Shown in pieces: positions 51,363-60,150 of a DNA stretch of 64,000 nucleotides. Both the position numbers and the translations under genes were made by a program. The notes below the pieces were generated by a model. The model was not told the DNA's origin, searched no databases, and saw only the letters and a program-made list of their open reading frames with translations. This stretch comes from Nitrospira sp. (GTDB lineage Bacteria > Nitrospirota > Nitrospiria > Nitrospirales > Nitrospiraceae), in NCBI GenBank assembly GCA_029194675.1, contig JARFXP010000006.1, positions 1 to 64,000 on the forward strand, written 5' to 3'. Numbering within the stretch: the stretch's first letter is position 1; the number at the start of each line of letters is the position of its first letter.

Positions 51363-51734
51363 GCCTTTGATGCTCAGCCGGTTTGACTCCCGTTAACTCG
51401 GTACTGGTGCAGCAGTCGCCGAGATCGAGGATGTTGAGCGAGCCGGTTTTGTCGGAACTGAAGGCGCTGATGACGGCACCATGGCCGACCGGTACGCGTG
51501 ACACCTCATCCTGGTTGTAGACGTCCGCTTTTCTGGAATGAAGCTCCGGGTGCGGCTGCCGGGGCGAACGAACGTGCCAGGTGACGGTAGGCTGTCTGAT
51601 CAGACTCTAGGAGCGTGAGGTCTTTAGTTCACATTCCGCTGCGCCAAACGTACCGGACTGTATACATAACGCATGATGATCATTCGGCGCGCGCATAGGT
51701 TTGACTATGCGCGCGCCGCGTTCCCTGTCGCCTG
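51363..51734. other. Intergenic region upstream of the NDH-2 fusion
   Basis: The minus strand has an open stretch (about 51380-51540) that reads SRKADVYNQDEVSRVPVGHG, then AVISAFSSDKTGSLNIL. It looks protein-like but has no start or family I recognise and runs out of frame into the NDH-2 gene. It may be the remnant of a lost upstream gene. A GCGCGCGCATAG/CTATGCGCGCGC hairpin at about 51690-51718 may be the terminator of an element or gene here. Confidence 0.3.
51689..51718. terminator. GC-rich hairpin downstream of the repeat-protein gene
   Basis: GGCGCGCGCATAG and CTATGCGCGCGCC form a long inverted repeat around a short TTTGA loop, just after the stop of the minus-strand gene at 51735. No clear T-tract follows on the minus strand, so termination strength is uncertain. 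Confidence 0.5.
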
Positions 51735-52658
51735 TTACTCCGCCTTTCGAAGATCGATGACGGTTCCCTGCTCGTCCAATTCAATGGTGATCATCGTGCC
51801 TTCCTCGATCGGCTTGGTCTTCACTTCCATCCGGTCCAGCGGAAACACCTTCTCGCCCTCCGGTGTCCACAGTTTGATTTCCTGCTTGGTCAATCCGGCA
51901 TAAATCAGCTTGCCGGTAATCAGACGGTGCTTCCCCGGTTTATTCTTATGTTTCCCATGGTGGTCGATCACCAGGTTTTCTTCGTTGAGCCACAACGTCA
52001 CCTTGTCGCCGACCGCTGCATCGGACGGAGCGGTCTTGGCATTGATGGTGTACTGGCCTACCGGGGTCTTCACATACACCAAGCCGGAATTGATTTTCGT
52101 CACGACTCCGTCCAACGTGAGATGGTGGCCCGATAGGGTGTGGGGATGCTCGTCCAGTTCGATTTCCACCGTCATGCGATGGATATCGATGACTTTACCG
52201 GCTTCGTTCAGTTCGATGGTGATCGGGGTTCCTTCCTTGATGCCTGAGAGTTGGGACCGGCCGGTTTGCACATCAAACTTCTTCTTACCCTCGGGTGTCC
52301 AAAGTTTGATCTCCTTCTTGTCCTTTGACGCATAGGCCAACTTGCCGGAGACGAAGCGATGGGAATGGGACGGGTCTCCTACACGATGGACATCGACCAC
52401 GATATTGTTCTCGTTGACCTGCATCTCCACTTCTTCACCAACCTCGAGGTTTTTCGGCGCGGTGGCGGAGGAAATCCTGATCTGACCCCACGCGGTCTTC
52501 ACGGTGATGAGGTCCGATTGAATGGCCGATACTGTGCCGGCAACCTTCATATGGGTCCCCTTGCCATGCCCGTGCGTTCCTCCTTGGTCGGCCAAGGCAT
52601 AGGACGCCGGCATCGACAAGCTCAGGACCATCGAACCGACAATCAGCATCTTGCGCAT
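51735..52658 (-). CDS. Secreted two-repeat beta-rich protein of unknown function
   Basis: The 307-residue protein starts at ATG 52658 behind AAAAGGAG and has a signal peptide, KMLIVGSMVLSLSMPASYAL. Two homologous halves of about 130 residues follow. The first has VAGTVSAIQSDLITVKTAWG and EIKLWTPEGKKKF; the second has LDGVVTKINSGLVYVKTPVG and EIKLWTPEGEKVF. Each ends in TIEL.E.G.VID.., a small beta-barrel-like unit. A His-rich linker (HGHGKGTH, HHGKHKNKPGKHR) could bind metal. No known family is named. Confidence 0.75.
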   Translation of the reverse strand: MRKMLIVGSMVLSLSMPASYALADQGGTHGHGKGTHMKVAGTVSAIQSDLITVKTAWGQIRISSATAPKNLEVGEEVEMQVNENNIVVDVHRVGDPSHSHRFVSGKLAYASKDKKEIKLWTPEGKKKFDVQTGRSQLSGIKEGTPITIELNEAGKVIDIHRMTVEIELDEHPHTLSGHHLTLDGVVTKINSGLVYVKTPVGQYTINAKTAPSDAAVGDKVTLWLNEENLVIDHHGKHKNKPGKHRLITGKLIYAGLTKQEIKLWTPEGEKVFPLDRMEVKTKPIEEGTMITIELDEQGTVIDLRKAE

Positions 52659-52848
52659 CTGACTTCTCCTTTTCATCTGTCCCACGCATTCCGGTGACCG
52701 TTGAGTACGACCGTTCACAGTACCCTCCTTGGCTGCAGGTTAAAGATCTCGATTCCAGTCCATTGATACATAGAACCACTACTCCGGCCTCCGGAAGATT
52801 CTTGCCAGAGGAAACCTCGCGATCTTTCGCTTTTGGAGTAGGAAGTAT

Positions 52849-53046
52849 CTAGATATTTGAGGGGAAACGCAACTCTCTCACCTCATAAACCGGATAAACC
52901 GGGGCGGAACAACGCATCTTCAGGACGTTCGACCCATCCTCCAGCCACACGCTTTCTTTTTTGGTTTTTGAACATCGGATCGGCTGTCCCGCAAGGCTGC
53001 AGCGAGCGAAGCGACAAGGTTCTTGTGATTGTTCCGGACCATGCAT
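52849..53046 (-). CDS. Possible small hypothetical protein
   Basis: A 65-codon frame ends KESVWLEDGSNVLKMRCSAP, then VYPVYEVRELRFPSN. The second half has protein-like composition with two Cys. There is no strong ribosome site. The region 52659-53090 otherwise holds only the leader of the repeat protein at its left edge. Confidence 0.3.
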   Translation of the reverse strand: MHGPEQSQEPCRFARCSLAGQPIRCSKTKKESVWLEDGSNVLKMRCSAPVYPVYEVRELRFPSNI

Positions 53047-53090
53047 TCTGCGTTATCATCAAGAAGTTATCTCACCCGACACACGACACG

Positions 53091-53618
53091 CTAGAATGTG
53101 ATACTGCTTCCCCAAAAGGCAAACTCTCCGACATGAGCCATTCCCACTCCATTCACGTGGACATGAAGGGAATGAGGATTATCGTCGGCGACGAAGGCGA
53201 CACCAGTGTTATACCGTCCGGCGACTTCCCGTTGTAACGTTTCGTACAGTCCGCGGAGGAGTCCTCGGCCACGGTAAGACCGATCGATGCAAACCGGTCC
53301 ATAGATGAACACACGAGAGGACACGAGCGATCGAGCGTGATAGTCGATTGCATCGAATTGCCGCATCATGGCGGCGAGTAGAGGGAATGGTCGATTGAAT
53401 TCACAGGAGGAGGCGCAGAGGTAACCGACCAGATGTCCTTCGATGGCGGCTACGATGATCCCGACATCGCTTGCCATCTCTTCGAATTGCTCACGTGTAA
53501 ACTGCACCGACAAAAAGCCGTCCCAGCGTTCCGCATCCTCCAGGTTACCGATGAAGTTCGCCGCCTGCACATCGAGAATGGCTGTGATGTCCTCCAACTT
53601 TGCCCGTCTGAATTCCAT
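53091..53618 (-). CDS. GNAT-family N-acetyltransferase
   Basis: A 175-residue protein with the GNAT core: MEFRRAKLEDITAILDVQAA, IIVAAIEGHLVGYLCASSCE, and the acetyl-CoA loop CIDRSYRGRGLLRGLYETLQ. The target is unknown. It may be co-transcribed with the gene upstream of it (HAD hydrolase at 53653). A decayed copy of its first 28 codons and leader lies at 61850-61936. Confidence 0.88.
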   Translation of the reverse strand: MEFRRAKLEDITAILDVQAANFIGNLEDAERWDGFLSVQFTREQFEEMASDVGIIVAAIEGHLVGYLCASSCEFNRPFPLLAAMMRQFDAIDYHARSLVSSRVFIYGPVCIDRSYRGRGLLRGLYETLQREVAGRYNTGVAFVADDNPHSLHVHVNGVGMAHVGEFAFWGSSITF

Positions 53619-53652
53619 GGTCCTTACCCGATCACGACAAGCCCGCAGCCGA

Positions 53653-54339
53653 TCAATTCATTCGGTTCTTACAACGTCGCACGGTCGAGAAATCGTGGTC
53701 GAGCAGATCTCCGATACGGTCGATGGTCACGTCGGCCGGTGGAAAACGAGCCAGTATCTGCTGGTCCAGTGCATAGTGGCCCTGGCGGGGAAATACCGTG
53801 GTCACGCGTGAGCCCCATCTTGTCTTCACGGCCGAGAGAATGCGGAGCTTGTCGTCGATCAACAGGTAATGCTCGGCTGGGTAGAGCTGCTCCACATCGT
53901 CCAGCTCCCGTTCCTTGTGAATGTAGATCAACACGCGTCCTTGTACGGCTTTGAACAAGCCGGATCGCTCGACCTTTCTTGGCTGAAACACCACGTCACC
54001 GTCCGAGAGGATCACCACTGTGCCCCAGCGCGTGACATGTTCGATGACCGCGAGCGCGCTCGGGTACAACCGGTCGGCGAACGGATAATTGATCAGAAAA
54101 TGAGAGACCGTCAACAAATGCGGGTCCCTCGGATACTCGGCACGATACCGTTGAAGGGCCCCTAAATAATCCGCATAGCCCAACTCGACCCGCAACTGTT
54201 CGAAGATCGTCCAATATCGTTTCTGACGCTCATGACCGACTTCGCACTCAAGATATTGTTGCAAGTCCTCGGTCACCCGATCGTTGTCCAGCAACGTGTT
54301 GTCCACGTCGAACAGGAAGACGATGTCTGTAGGCGACAT
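53653..54339 (-). CDS. HAD-superfamily hydrolase
   Basis: A 228-residue phosphatase-like protein from ATG 54339 (GGAGAAG ribosome site). Motif I is IVFLFDVDNTLLDNDRVTED with both catalytic Asp residues, motif II TVVILSDGD, motif III near KVERSGLFK and motif IV EHYLLIDDKLRIL. The substrate is unknown. It follows zwf by about 70 bases, so it may act on a sugar phosphate. Confidence 0.88.
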   Translation of the reverse strand: MSPTDIVFLFDVDNTLLDNDRVTEDLQQYLECEVGHERQKRYWTIFEQLRVELGYADYLGALQRYRAEYPRDPHLLTVSHFLINYPFADRLYPSALAVIEHVTRWGTVVILSDGDVVFQPRKVERSGLFKAVQGRVLIYIHKERELDDVEQLYPAEHYLLIDDKLRILSAVKTRWGSRVTTVFPRQGHYALDQQILARFPPADVTIDRIGDLLDHDFSTVRRCKNRMN

Positions 54340-54427
54340 AAGCAGCTCTTCTCCATCAATGACGCTCAGCATCCTACCATGCCTGGTCTCTGGAATCGTT
54401 CCGATCGCTCAGGGGTCCGTCTTCGGG

Positions 54428-55783
54428 TTATGCCAACCGCCGTCTCCGATGAGCCGATCCGCTTCCTTGGGCCCCCAGGTGTTCCTCATATTCGAATAAC
54501 GGAGTTGCGATGCCCAGGATCGGCTCTACGGCACGCCACGCGGCTTCTACGCCGTCTTCTCGCCCGAAGAGCGTGAGGTCACCTTTGACGGCATCTCCGA
54601 GCAAGCGCTCATAGGAATCCATCTCGTCGCCGGAACAATGACGCGCGATCAACTCGATCCGTTCTCCCGTCAGGAGTTCTCCAGGAACCTTCGCCTTGGT
54701 ACCGAGGGCGATCAGCACGTCGGGGTTGAGCCGAAAACGAAAGTGGTTCGGCAGCGGCGCTTCGGTTTCGTCCAACACGGGGCAGGGCGGCCGCTTGAAC
54801 TCCACGAGGACCTCGGTGGCGGTCACGGGCAAACACTTGCCGGCCCGCACATAAAACGGCACGCCCGCCCAGCGGTCGCTCTCGATATGGAACCGGAGCG
54901 CGGCAAACGTTTCGATCTGCGAATCGGACGCGACACCTTCCTCGCGGCGGTAACCGCGAAACTGACCCCGCACGACATCCGACGGATTGAGCGGCCGGAT
55001 CGCCTTGAGGACCTTGACCCGCTCATCCCGAATCGACTTATGGTCGCTCCCGGCCGGTTGCTCCATGGCCAATGACGCGATCACCATCAACATGTGGTTC
55101 TGCGCCACATCCCGAATCGCCCCCGTTTCCTCATAGAAGCGGCCGCGGCCCGCGACGCCGAAGCGTTCGGCCATCGTGATCTGCACGCGTTCAACGTGGT
55201 GGCGGTTCCAGCCGGCTTCAAGGAATGGATTGGCGAAACGGAAGTAGATGAGGTTCTGGACCGGCTCCTTTCCGAGGTAGTGGTCGATCCGGAAGACGGC
55301 TTGCTCCGGGAAGTGGGCGCGAAGTGTGCGGTTGAGCGCCTGCGCGGAAGCCAGGTCTCGACCGAAGGGTTTCTCAACCACCACGCGCGCGTTCTTCAGA
55401 CACCCGGCCTGCGCCAGCCCTTCGATCGCGATGGAGAACATACTCGGAGGAATGGCCAAATAGCACAGAGGGCGCTCGGCGCCCTCGAGTTCTGTACGCA
55501 ATCGTTCGAAGGTCGCCTTGTCGCGATAATCGCCGCAGACGTACCGGAGCAGCCCCGACAACTTCACGAAGGCCTGCTCATCCAGCCCACCGTGCTCGAT
55601 TAGACTCTCGCGGATCCGGCTCCTCAACCGTTCGAGATTCCACTCGTCCTTGGCGACCCCGATGACCGGCATCTCGAGATGACCGCGCCTCGCCATGGCC
55701 TGCAGGGCCGGAAAAATCTTCTTGTATGCAAGATCGCCGCTGGCCCCGAAGAAGACGATCGCGTCGGACTTCGCCATGACCAT
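54428..55783 (-). CDS. zwf: Glucose-6-phosphate 1-dehydrogenase, frameshifted at the last ~20 codons
   Basis: A 451-residue enzyme of the oxidative pentose-phosphate pathway. It has the NADP motif IVFFGASGDLAYKKIFPAL, the substrate/active-site motif RIDHYLGKEPVQNLIYFRFA and PFYVRAGKCL. The C-terminus goes astray after FEYEEH: the current frame reads LGAQGSGSAHRRRRLA, while the next frame gives the expected WGPKEADRLIGDGGWHNP and would stop at 54409. A deletion of two bases (or insertion of one) near 54475 explains this. The missing tail is short and outside the active site, so activity may survive. Confidence 0.9.
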   Translation of the reverse strand: MVMAKSDAIVFFGASGDLAYKKIFPALQAMARRGHLEMPVIGVAKDEWNLERLRSRIRESLIEHGGLDEQAFVKLSGLLRYVCGDYRDKATFERLRTELEGAERPLCYLAIPPSMFSIAIEGLAQAGCLKNARVVVEKPFGRDLASAQALNRTLRAHFPEQAVFRIDHYLGKEPVQNLIYFRFANPFLEAGWNRHHVERVQITMAERFGVAGRGRFYEETGAIRDVAQNHMLMVIASLAMEQPAGSDHKSIRDERVKVLKAIRPLNPSDVVRGQFRGYRREEGVASDSQIETFAALRFHIESDRWAGVPFYVRAGKCLPVTATEVLVEFKRPPCPVLDETEAPLPNHFRFRLNPDVLIALGTKAKVPGELLTGERIELIARHCSGDEMDSYERLLGDAVKGDLTLFGREDGVEAAWRAVEPILGIATPLFEYEEHLGAQGSGSAHRRRRLA

Positions 55784-55940
55784 TGCTCACCTTCCTTTCC
55801 CCTCGATCGGCCGTCTCATGCTCTGGGTCTGAGCCTGCACCGGCGTTGCAATACAGGTAGCCCACAGCGCCCGATGATAAGGCTGCTCCATTTCGTGATT
55901 GTCAACATTGTTGTTCTCCTCGATTACCCCCCCTTCCGAA

Positions 55941-56717
55941 TCAGCACATTCCCTTCCTCCCGACGAGGATGAGCGTGGGGTAAGCGAAATGGATTTCCGT
56001 ACCGACCCAATGGGCGCCCATCCCAAGACGGTCCTGTCCGATATCGTTGCGCAAGAGTGCGCGGATCGTCTCGTCGTCGCCGGGACGAGGAAACGATGCA
56101 GCCAATTGCCGCTCGAGTTCCATCGCGAGCCTGTGCCAGTAGGTTGTGACGCGAGCGAGCTTCAACCGTTCAGCCATGCCGAGCAGTTCTTCCGGCGTGC
56201 AGGCGCTGGTGTGGGACGGATCCCGCAGTTTCTCAAGGTGATCGTAGGCCGCTCTTTTTTCCCACTGAATCGCGACATCGACGACCATCAACACCCCGTC
56301 CTTTTTGCACACCCGGTGCATTTCCGCGAACACCTGGAAGGGGTCGAGGAAATGATGAAAGGAATACCTGGTGATCACCATGGAAAAGGATTCGTCTGCA
56401 TAGGGCAGCGGCACGACATCGGCGTTGTTCCATTCCACGTTCGTGAGCCCTTTGTCCCTTTGGATCTGCCGCGCCTTGTCGATCATGGCAGGCGTGATGT
56501 CGATTCCCGTGACCCGTGCGGCTCGCGCCGCGAAGGCGCAGGCCACCAGCCCAGGGCCACAGGCGACGTCGAGCACGGTATCGCGCGATGTGACGCCGGT
56601 CGATTCAAGCATGAGCCGGAAGGCAGACTCCTGCGAATGTTCGGGCAGGTCCGCGAAGGGACCGGCTTGCCTGGTGAATTGCTCGATGATGGATGCCCGG
56701 TGTTGTGCCTGTGTCAT
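55941..56717 (-). CDS. Class I SAM-dependent methyltransferase (UbiE-like)
   Basis: A 258-residue protein with motif I TVLDVACGPGLVACAFAARA, motif II VTGIDITPAMIDKARQI, then NADVVPLPYADESFSMVITR and YSFHHFLDP. This is the methyltransferase type 11 pattern seen in UbiE and arsenite methyltransferases, and the substrate is unclear. ATG 56717 (MTQAQH) is preferred. It lies upstream of zwf on the same strand, with 150 bases between them. Confidence 0.85.
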   Translation of the reverse strand: MTQAQHRASIIEQFTRQAGPFADLPEHSQESAFRLMLESTGVTSRDTVLDVACGPGLVACAFAARAARVTGIDITPAMIDKARQIQRDKGLTNVEWNNADVVPLPYADESFSMVITRYSFHHFLDPFQVFAEMHRVCKKDGVLMVVDVAIQWEKRAAYDHLEKLRDPSHTSACTPEELLGMAERLKLARVTTYWHRLAMELERQLAASFPRPGDDETIRALLRNDIGQDRLGMGAHWVGTEIHFAYPTLILVGRKGMC

Positions 56718-56747
56718 CCTGTCTCCCCTGGTCATGCGCCATTGTGG

Positions 56748-56888
56748 TCAGATTTTCCTGATCGCCGTGAGACGGTTCGGACGGGCCATCGACCTCGGAG
56801 CCGTTCTGATATCGCCGACAAGAGCGATGTCGGCTCCCCGCAACAGCTCCACGAACTCCTCGATGCTTCGGGTGGAATGGCCGATCAT
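56748..56888 (-). pseudogene. DUF488 fragment
   Basis: From ATG 56888 the frame reads IGHSTRSIEEFVELLRGADI, then ALVGDIRTAPRS, and ends at 56748. IGHS.R..EEF..LL......VDIRT.PRS is the conserved N-terminus of DUF488 proteins. The remaining 80 or so residues are absent and the last residues are unrelated, so it is a remnant. Confidence 0.7.
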
Positions 56889-56902
56889 GAAGCATGGAAG
56901 CT

Positions 56903-57130
56903 TCACATGTCGCCCTTCTCATCTGCGAGTTCAAGGACGCTGCCCTTATGGGCCGCGATATGATCGGTCTTATCGCTTTTGATTTCGTATTGAGGAGCTG
57001 TTCCCGAAGCGTGATGGACATGGCCCTTGTAGTTAAAATCCTTGGTGTGGATGGCAATGATGGTTCCCGAGACCCGGCCCGCCTCGGAGTTCCAGCTCAC
57101 ATGGTCACCGATCCTGAACTTCTTAGCCAT
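56903..57130 (-). CDS. DUF2945 (hypervirulence-associated Tudor-like) protein
   Basis: A 75-residue protein: AKKFRIGDHVSWNSEAGRVS, then GTIIAIHTKDFNYKGHVHHA and APQYEIKSDKTDHIAAHKGS. This is a complete DUF2945 domain, a small SH3/Tudor-like beta barrel of unknown biochemical role. It has a GGAGGATGCAAG ribosome site and follows the Rieske/FAD gene by 16 bases on the same strand, so they may be an operon. Confidence 0.88.
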   Translation of the reverse strand: MAKKFRIGDHVSWNSEAGRVSGTIIAIHTKDFNYKGHVHHASGTAPQYEIKSDKTDHIAAHKGSVLELADEKGDM

Positions 57131-57146
57131 CTTGCATCCTCCTCAT

Positions 57147-58679
57147 TCACGCCAGTAGCACCTCCTGCTCGAACGCGACCTCCGCTCGCAGACTCTCCAG
57201 GTCACGCCCAACGGTCGCGACAGCAAGCCGTTTGTTGTTTCGCCAATAGGTGACTGTGCAGTCACGCGCGGCGGGATCACCGTCAATCTCCAAGCGATTC
57301 CATTGCTCTGCATGGCCCACATAATTGATGCGTGTATCATAGTGCTGGCTCCAGAAGAATGGCACCGCTGCAAAGCGCTGCCGCTGTCCAAGGATATTCC
57401 GCGCGGCAACGACACCTTGGCGCTCCGCGACCACCCAATGTTCCACACGAATGTGGTCTCCCGTCCTCTGGTCTGGCCAGCGGGCAATATCGCCGGCCGC
57501 GTAGGTGTTCGGGACATTCGTTTGCAGAAATCCATCGACGACGACTCCTCGATCTACTGTGAGGCCCGCCTCCTTGGCCACGGCCACTTCCGGGCGAACT
57601 CCAATGCCCGTCACCACCAGATCAGCGGCCAATTCCCTGCCGGTCGATAGCCTGACGCGATCCGGTTCAATCTTGGTGACGGTGGCGCCGAGATGAAACA
57701 CAACCCCATGAGATTCATGAAGCGCCCTCACCATATCCCCGAGTGCCGCGCCGAGAATGCGCTCCATCGGACGAGCCTCTGGGGCGACAACCTGTACCTC
57801 CAATCCGCGCGCTCGTAATGACGCCGCGACTTCGAGACCTATGAAGCTTGCGCCAACCACGACGCAGCGATGTGCCGTCCCTATTCGGTCGATCATGGCA
57901 CTACAGTCCGCCAGAGTACGGAGCACGCTTACGTGTGGCAAGGTGGCGCCGGGAACCGAGAGCCGGATGGGTTCGGCGCCTGTGGCGAGCAGTAATGCAC
58001 CATAGGTCACCCGACTGTCATCTGAGAGAGTGAGGGATCTCTGGGCGGGATCGAGCTTGATGACGCGGCTCTCACATCGCACATCGATGTGATGATCCTC
58101 GTAGAACGCCGGAGACCGTAGAGGGATCCAATCTGGCTGCGCAGTCCCGGCGAGATAATCTTTCGACAAATTCGGACGATCGTACGGCAACGCAAGATCA
58201 GCGCTCAACATCGTCACGGGACCTTGATAGCCGTCCCGGCGCAACGTCTGGGCCGCAGCGTATCCGGCTGCGCCGCCTCCGACGATCACAACTGATTCAG
58301 GAAGATCTGCGGCCACCAATTTTGGTGGTTGTGCTGTCGACAATGCTTCGCGCACGAGGGCGCGGCCGTCACGCCGCTCTACACGCCAGCATTTCAGATC
58401 ATTGAGAGCGGGCGGCCGAAGAGCCTGGCCTGTGCGGACATTGAAACAGGCATGGTGCCACGGACACCGGATCGTATCATTGACCAGCAGCCCGCTACCC
58501 AGCGGCGCCCCATAATGCGTGCACAGCGCACCGATGGCAAACAGCTCGCCACCCTGACGCACGAGCAGAGCCGGCTCGCCACCGACATGGCCTGTCACCA
58601 TACCGCCTTCAACGATATCCGCTAACGGAACTCCCTCAGTGAGATCCGGTCCGGTCTGTGATGATGAATGTTCGGCCAT
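57147..58679 (-). CDS. Rieske ferredoxin / FAD-dependent reductase fusion
   Basis: A 510-residue protein. Residues 1-105 are a Rieske domain with cluster ligands in LCTHYGAPLGSGL and RCPWHHACFNVRTG. Residues 125-510 are a flavoprotein like AIF or ferredoxin-NAD reductase: VVIVGGGAAGYAAAQTLRRD, YDRPNLSKDYLAG, CVVVGASFIGLEVAASLRAR and YAAGDIARWP. Electrons would pass from NAD(P)H through FAD to the 2Fe-2S centre. The partner oxygenase or acceptor is not in view. Similar single-chain fusions occur in eukaryotic AIFL and in some bacteria. Confidence 0.92.
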   Translation of the reverse strand: MAEHSSSQTGPDLTEGVPLADIVEGGMVTGHVGGEPALLVRQGGELFAIGALCTHYGAPLGSGLLVNDTIRCPWHHACFNVRTGQALRPPALNDLKCWRVERRDGRALVREALSTAQPPKLVAADLPESVVIVGGGAAGYAAAQTLRRDGYQGPVTMLSADLALPYDRPNLSKDYLAGTAQPDWIPLRSPAFYEDHHIDVRCESRVIKLDPAQRSLTLSDDSRVTYGALLLATGAEPIRLSVPGATLPHVSVLRTLADCSAMIDRIGTAHRCVVVGASFIGLEVAASLRARGLEVQVVAPEARPMERILGAALGDMVRALHESHGVVFHLGATVTKIEPDRVRLSTGRELAADLVVTGIGVRPEVAVAKEAGLTVDRGVVVDGFLQTNVPNTYAAGDIARWPDQRTGDHIRVEHWVVAERQGVVAARNILGQRQRFAAVPFFWSQHYDTRINYVGHAEQWNRLEIDGDPAARDCTVTYWRNNKRLAVATVGRDLESLRAEVAFEQEVLLA

Positions 58680-58694
58680 TGCAGTCCTCCTTGA

Positions 58695-58850
58695 TCATGC
58701 AAACCGTCGGTCGCCCACCTTGAACTGTCGTTCGTCGATGTCATATGTCAGCATCACGTTCAAATTTCGGATCAGGTCAGTTGGTGGGATCTGACACCCG
58801 TGTCGACGAGTTTCTTGCGCACAGTTGACCAGGGACGTGCCACGCTTCAT
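58695..58850 (-). CDS. Possible small protein, unassigned
   Basis: An open frame from ATG 58850 reads KRGTSLVNCAQETRRHGCQI, then PPTDLIRNLNVMLTYDIDER. Codons upstream in the same frame (HIVVIALSVLLLL) would form a membrane span but lack a start. No family is recognised. It could be the 3' remnant of a longer gene. Confidence 0.25.
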   Translation of the reverse strand: MKRGTSLVNCAQETRRHGCQIPPTDLIRNLNVMLTYDIDERQFKVGDRRFA

Positions 58851-58919
58851 CAACAGCAGCAATACCGACAGCGCAATGACGACGATGTGCGTTCCTTGAG
58901 TTTGACCTCCGGTGACCGG

Positions 58920-59198
58920 TCAGCGGACGATCTCGCGGTTATCGAGCTTCTGCGGAGGCAGCTGCTCCACCACCTGCAAGTGATTGATCACTTTTTTGAC
59001 CCCATGGACGCCCTCGGCCGCCCTTCCGGCCGCTGTCTTTGACAGGTCATCAAGAACGTCGCCCTTGAGGGTCACCTCGGCCTTACGCACTGAGACCTGG
59101 ACGGTTGGATTGCTTTCGAGCGCAGGGGTCTGTTTAAAGGCTTCCCAGACATCCCGTCTGACCTTGTAATCGGGTGCCAGCCCCCTGTCCACGATCAC
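58920..59198 (-). CDS. BON-domain protein
   Basis: A 92-residue protein from GTG 59198 (GGAG ribosome site). It reads RRDVWEAFKQTPALESNPTV, then VSVRKAEVTLKGDVLDDLSK and GVHGVKKVINHLQVVEQLPP. This is one BON unit (V.G.V.L.G.V......A...A..V.GV..V.N.L). BON domains bind membranes or act in stress responses in OsmY-like proteins. No signal peptide is seen from this start, so the true start may be elsewhere or the gene may be truncated. Confidence 0.75.
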   Translation of the reverse strand: MIVDRGLAPDYKVRRDVWEAFKQTPALESNPTVQVSVRKAEVTLKGDVLDDLSKTAAGRAAEGVHGVKKVINHLQVVEQLPPQKLDNREIVR

Positions 59199-59472
59199 TT
59201 TGAATATTCTCCGAGGAAGGATGGTTCCATCCGTGATCGCTTCCAGGTCTGTAGTCCCACCTCATGCCGCTCACGGTTCAAACCTACGCTGTTGTACTAT
59301 AAGAGTCCTACTGGGTGAATCCCCTGTTGATGCCGAACTAGGAGAGAGGAAAAGAAAACGCATGTTTGCAGAAATCACGATGCGGAAGAGATGATATCAA
59401 CGCACTTCGGGTAACCTGACGGCGAAGGCCGTAGGCTCGCTTTCGGCCGAAATCTTGCTACCTTGCTGGGCG

Positions 59473-60092
59473 CTACCCCACTCGTTCCGCTCGGTCCTGA
59501 CGGACGATATCGCTCCATAAGAGATGGCCCGCATTGGAGGCGATCGTCTTCACCGGCTTCTTGTCCCCATCCAAGGTATAGGCGTAGTACCCGAGATCCT
59601 CGCACCAGAACCGCTCTTCAAACCGTTGCTGCAGCTCCACGGCTTCTCGCCGGAGCTTCGCCGCCAGGTCGGCATCGCCGAAATATTTCGCGCCCTCGGC
59701 AGCCCGGCGTTTCGCATCGAAGACGTACCCCTGGAGTTCGCAGAGCACCTTGGGCCCTTTCACCATCGAGCCGTCCGGATAGAGAACCGCATCGCCCGCA
59801 TCCTTCCATCCCATGTTTTCATAGCCTTTGTCGGAACGGATCTGGTACTCCTGAAATCCGTCCACGTCTCGATCTCCGTATTCATCGATCCACTTCAAGC
59901 AGGGCTTGACGGTTTGCTCAAAGTGATCAACGAGCGCATCATCGCCCAACCAGTTCGAGTGTCTCGCGAATAGAGGCCCTGATCGGAGCCAACCGTGATG
60001 GAGCCGTCGAATTCAGAAATGAAGAAGGTATTCTCGTGATTAATGGAGATGACGGGAGGGCCGACCGTGACTTTTACCGACATGCGCATCAC
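59473..60092 (-). pseudogene. Glycogen debranching enzyme with a large internal deletion
   Basis: The N-terminal part from 60092 reads ISINHENTFFISEFDGSITV, then GSDQGLYSRDTR, the start of the amylo-alpha-1,6-glucosidase family. At about 59968 the frame changes and the sequence jumps to NWLGDDALVDHFEQTVKPCL, then WIDEYGDRDVDGFQEYQIRS and GYENMGWKDAGDAV, which belongs hundreds of residues later. It ends soon after HLLWSDIV. Both the middle and the end of the roughly 700-residue enzyme are missing. Confidence 0.75.
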
Positions 60093-60150
60093 CTCCGACT
60101 ACTGCTTGCCGGCGTCAGCTAGCCCACATTCGCCCTGAGCTTATCGTCGC

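Noticed and set aside
60119-60136. CTAGCCCACATTCG, like one MITE end, beside the debranching-enzyme remnant
   Set aside because: Only about 12 bases match and no second end was found within 300 bases, so a chance match cannot be excluded.
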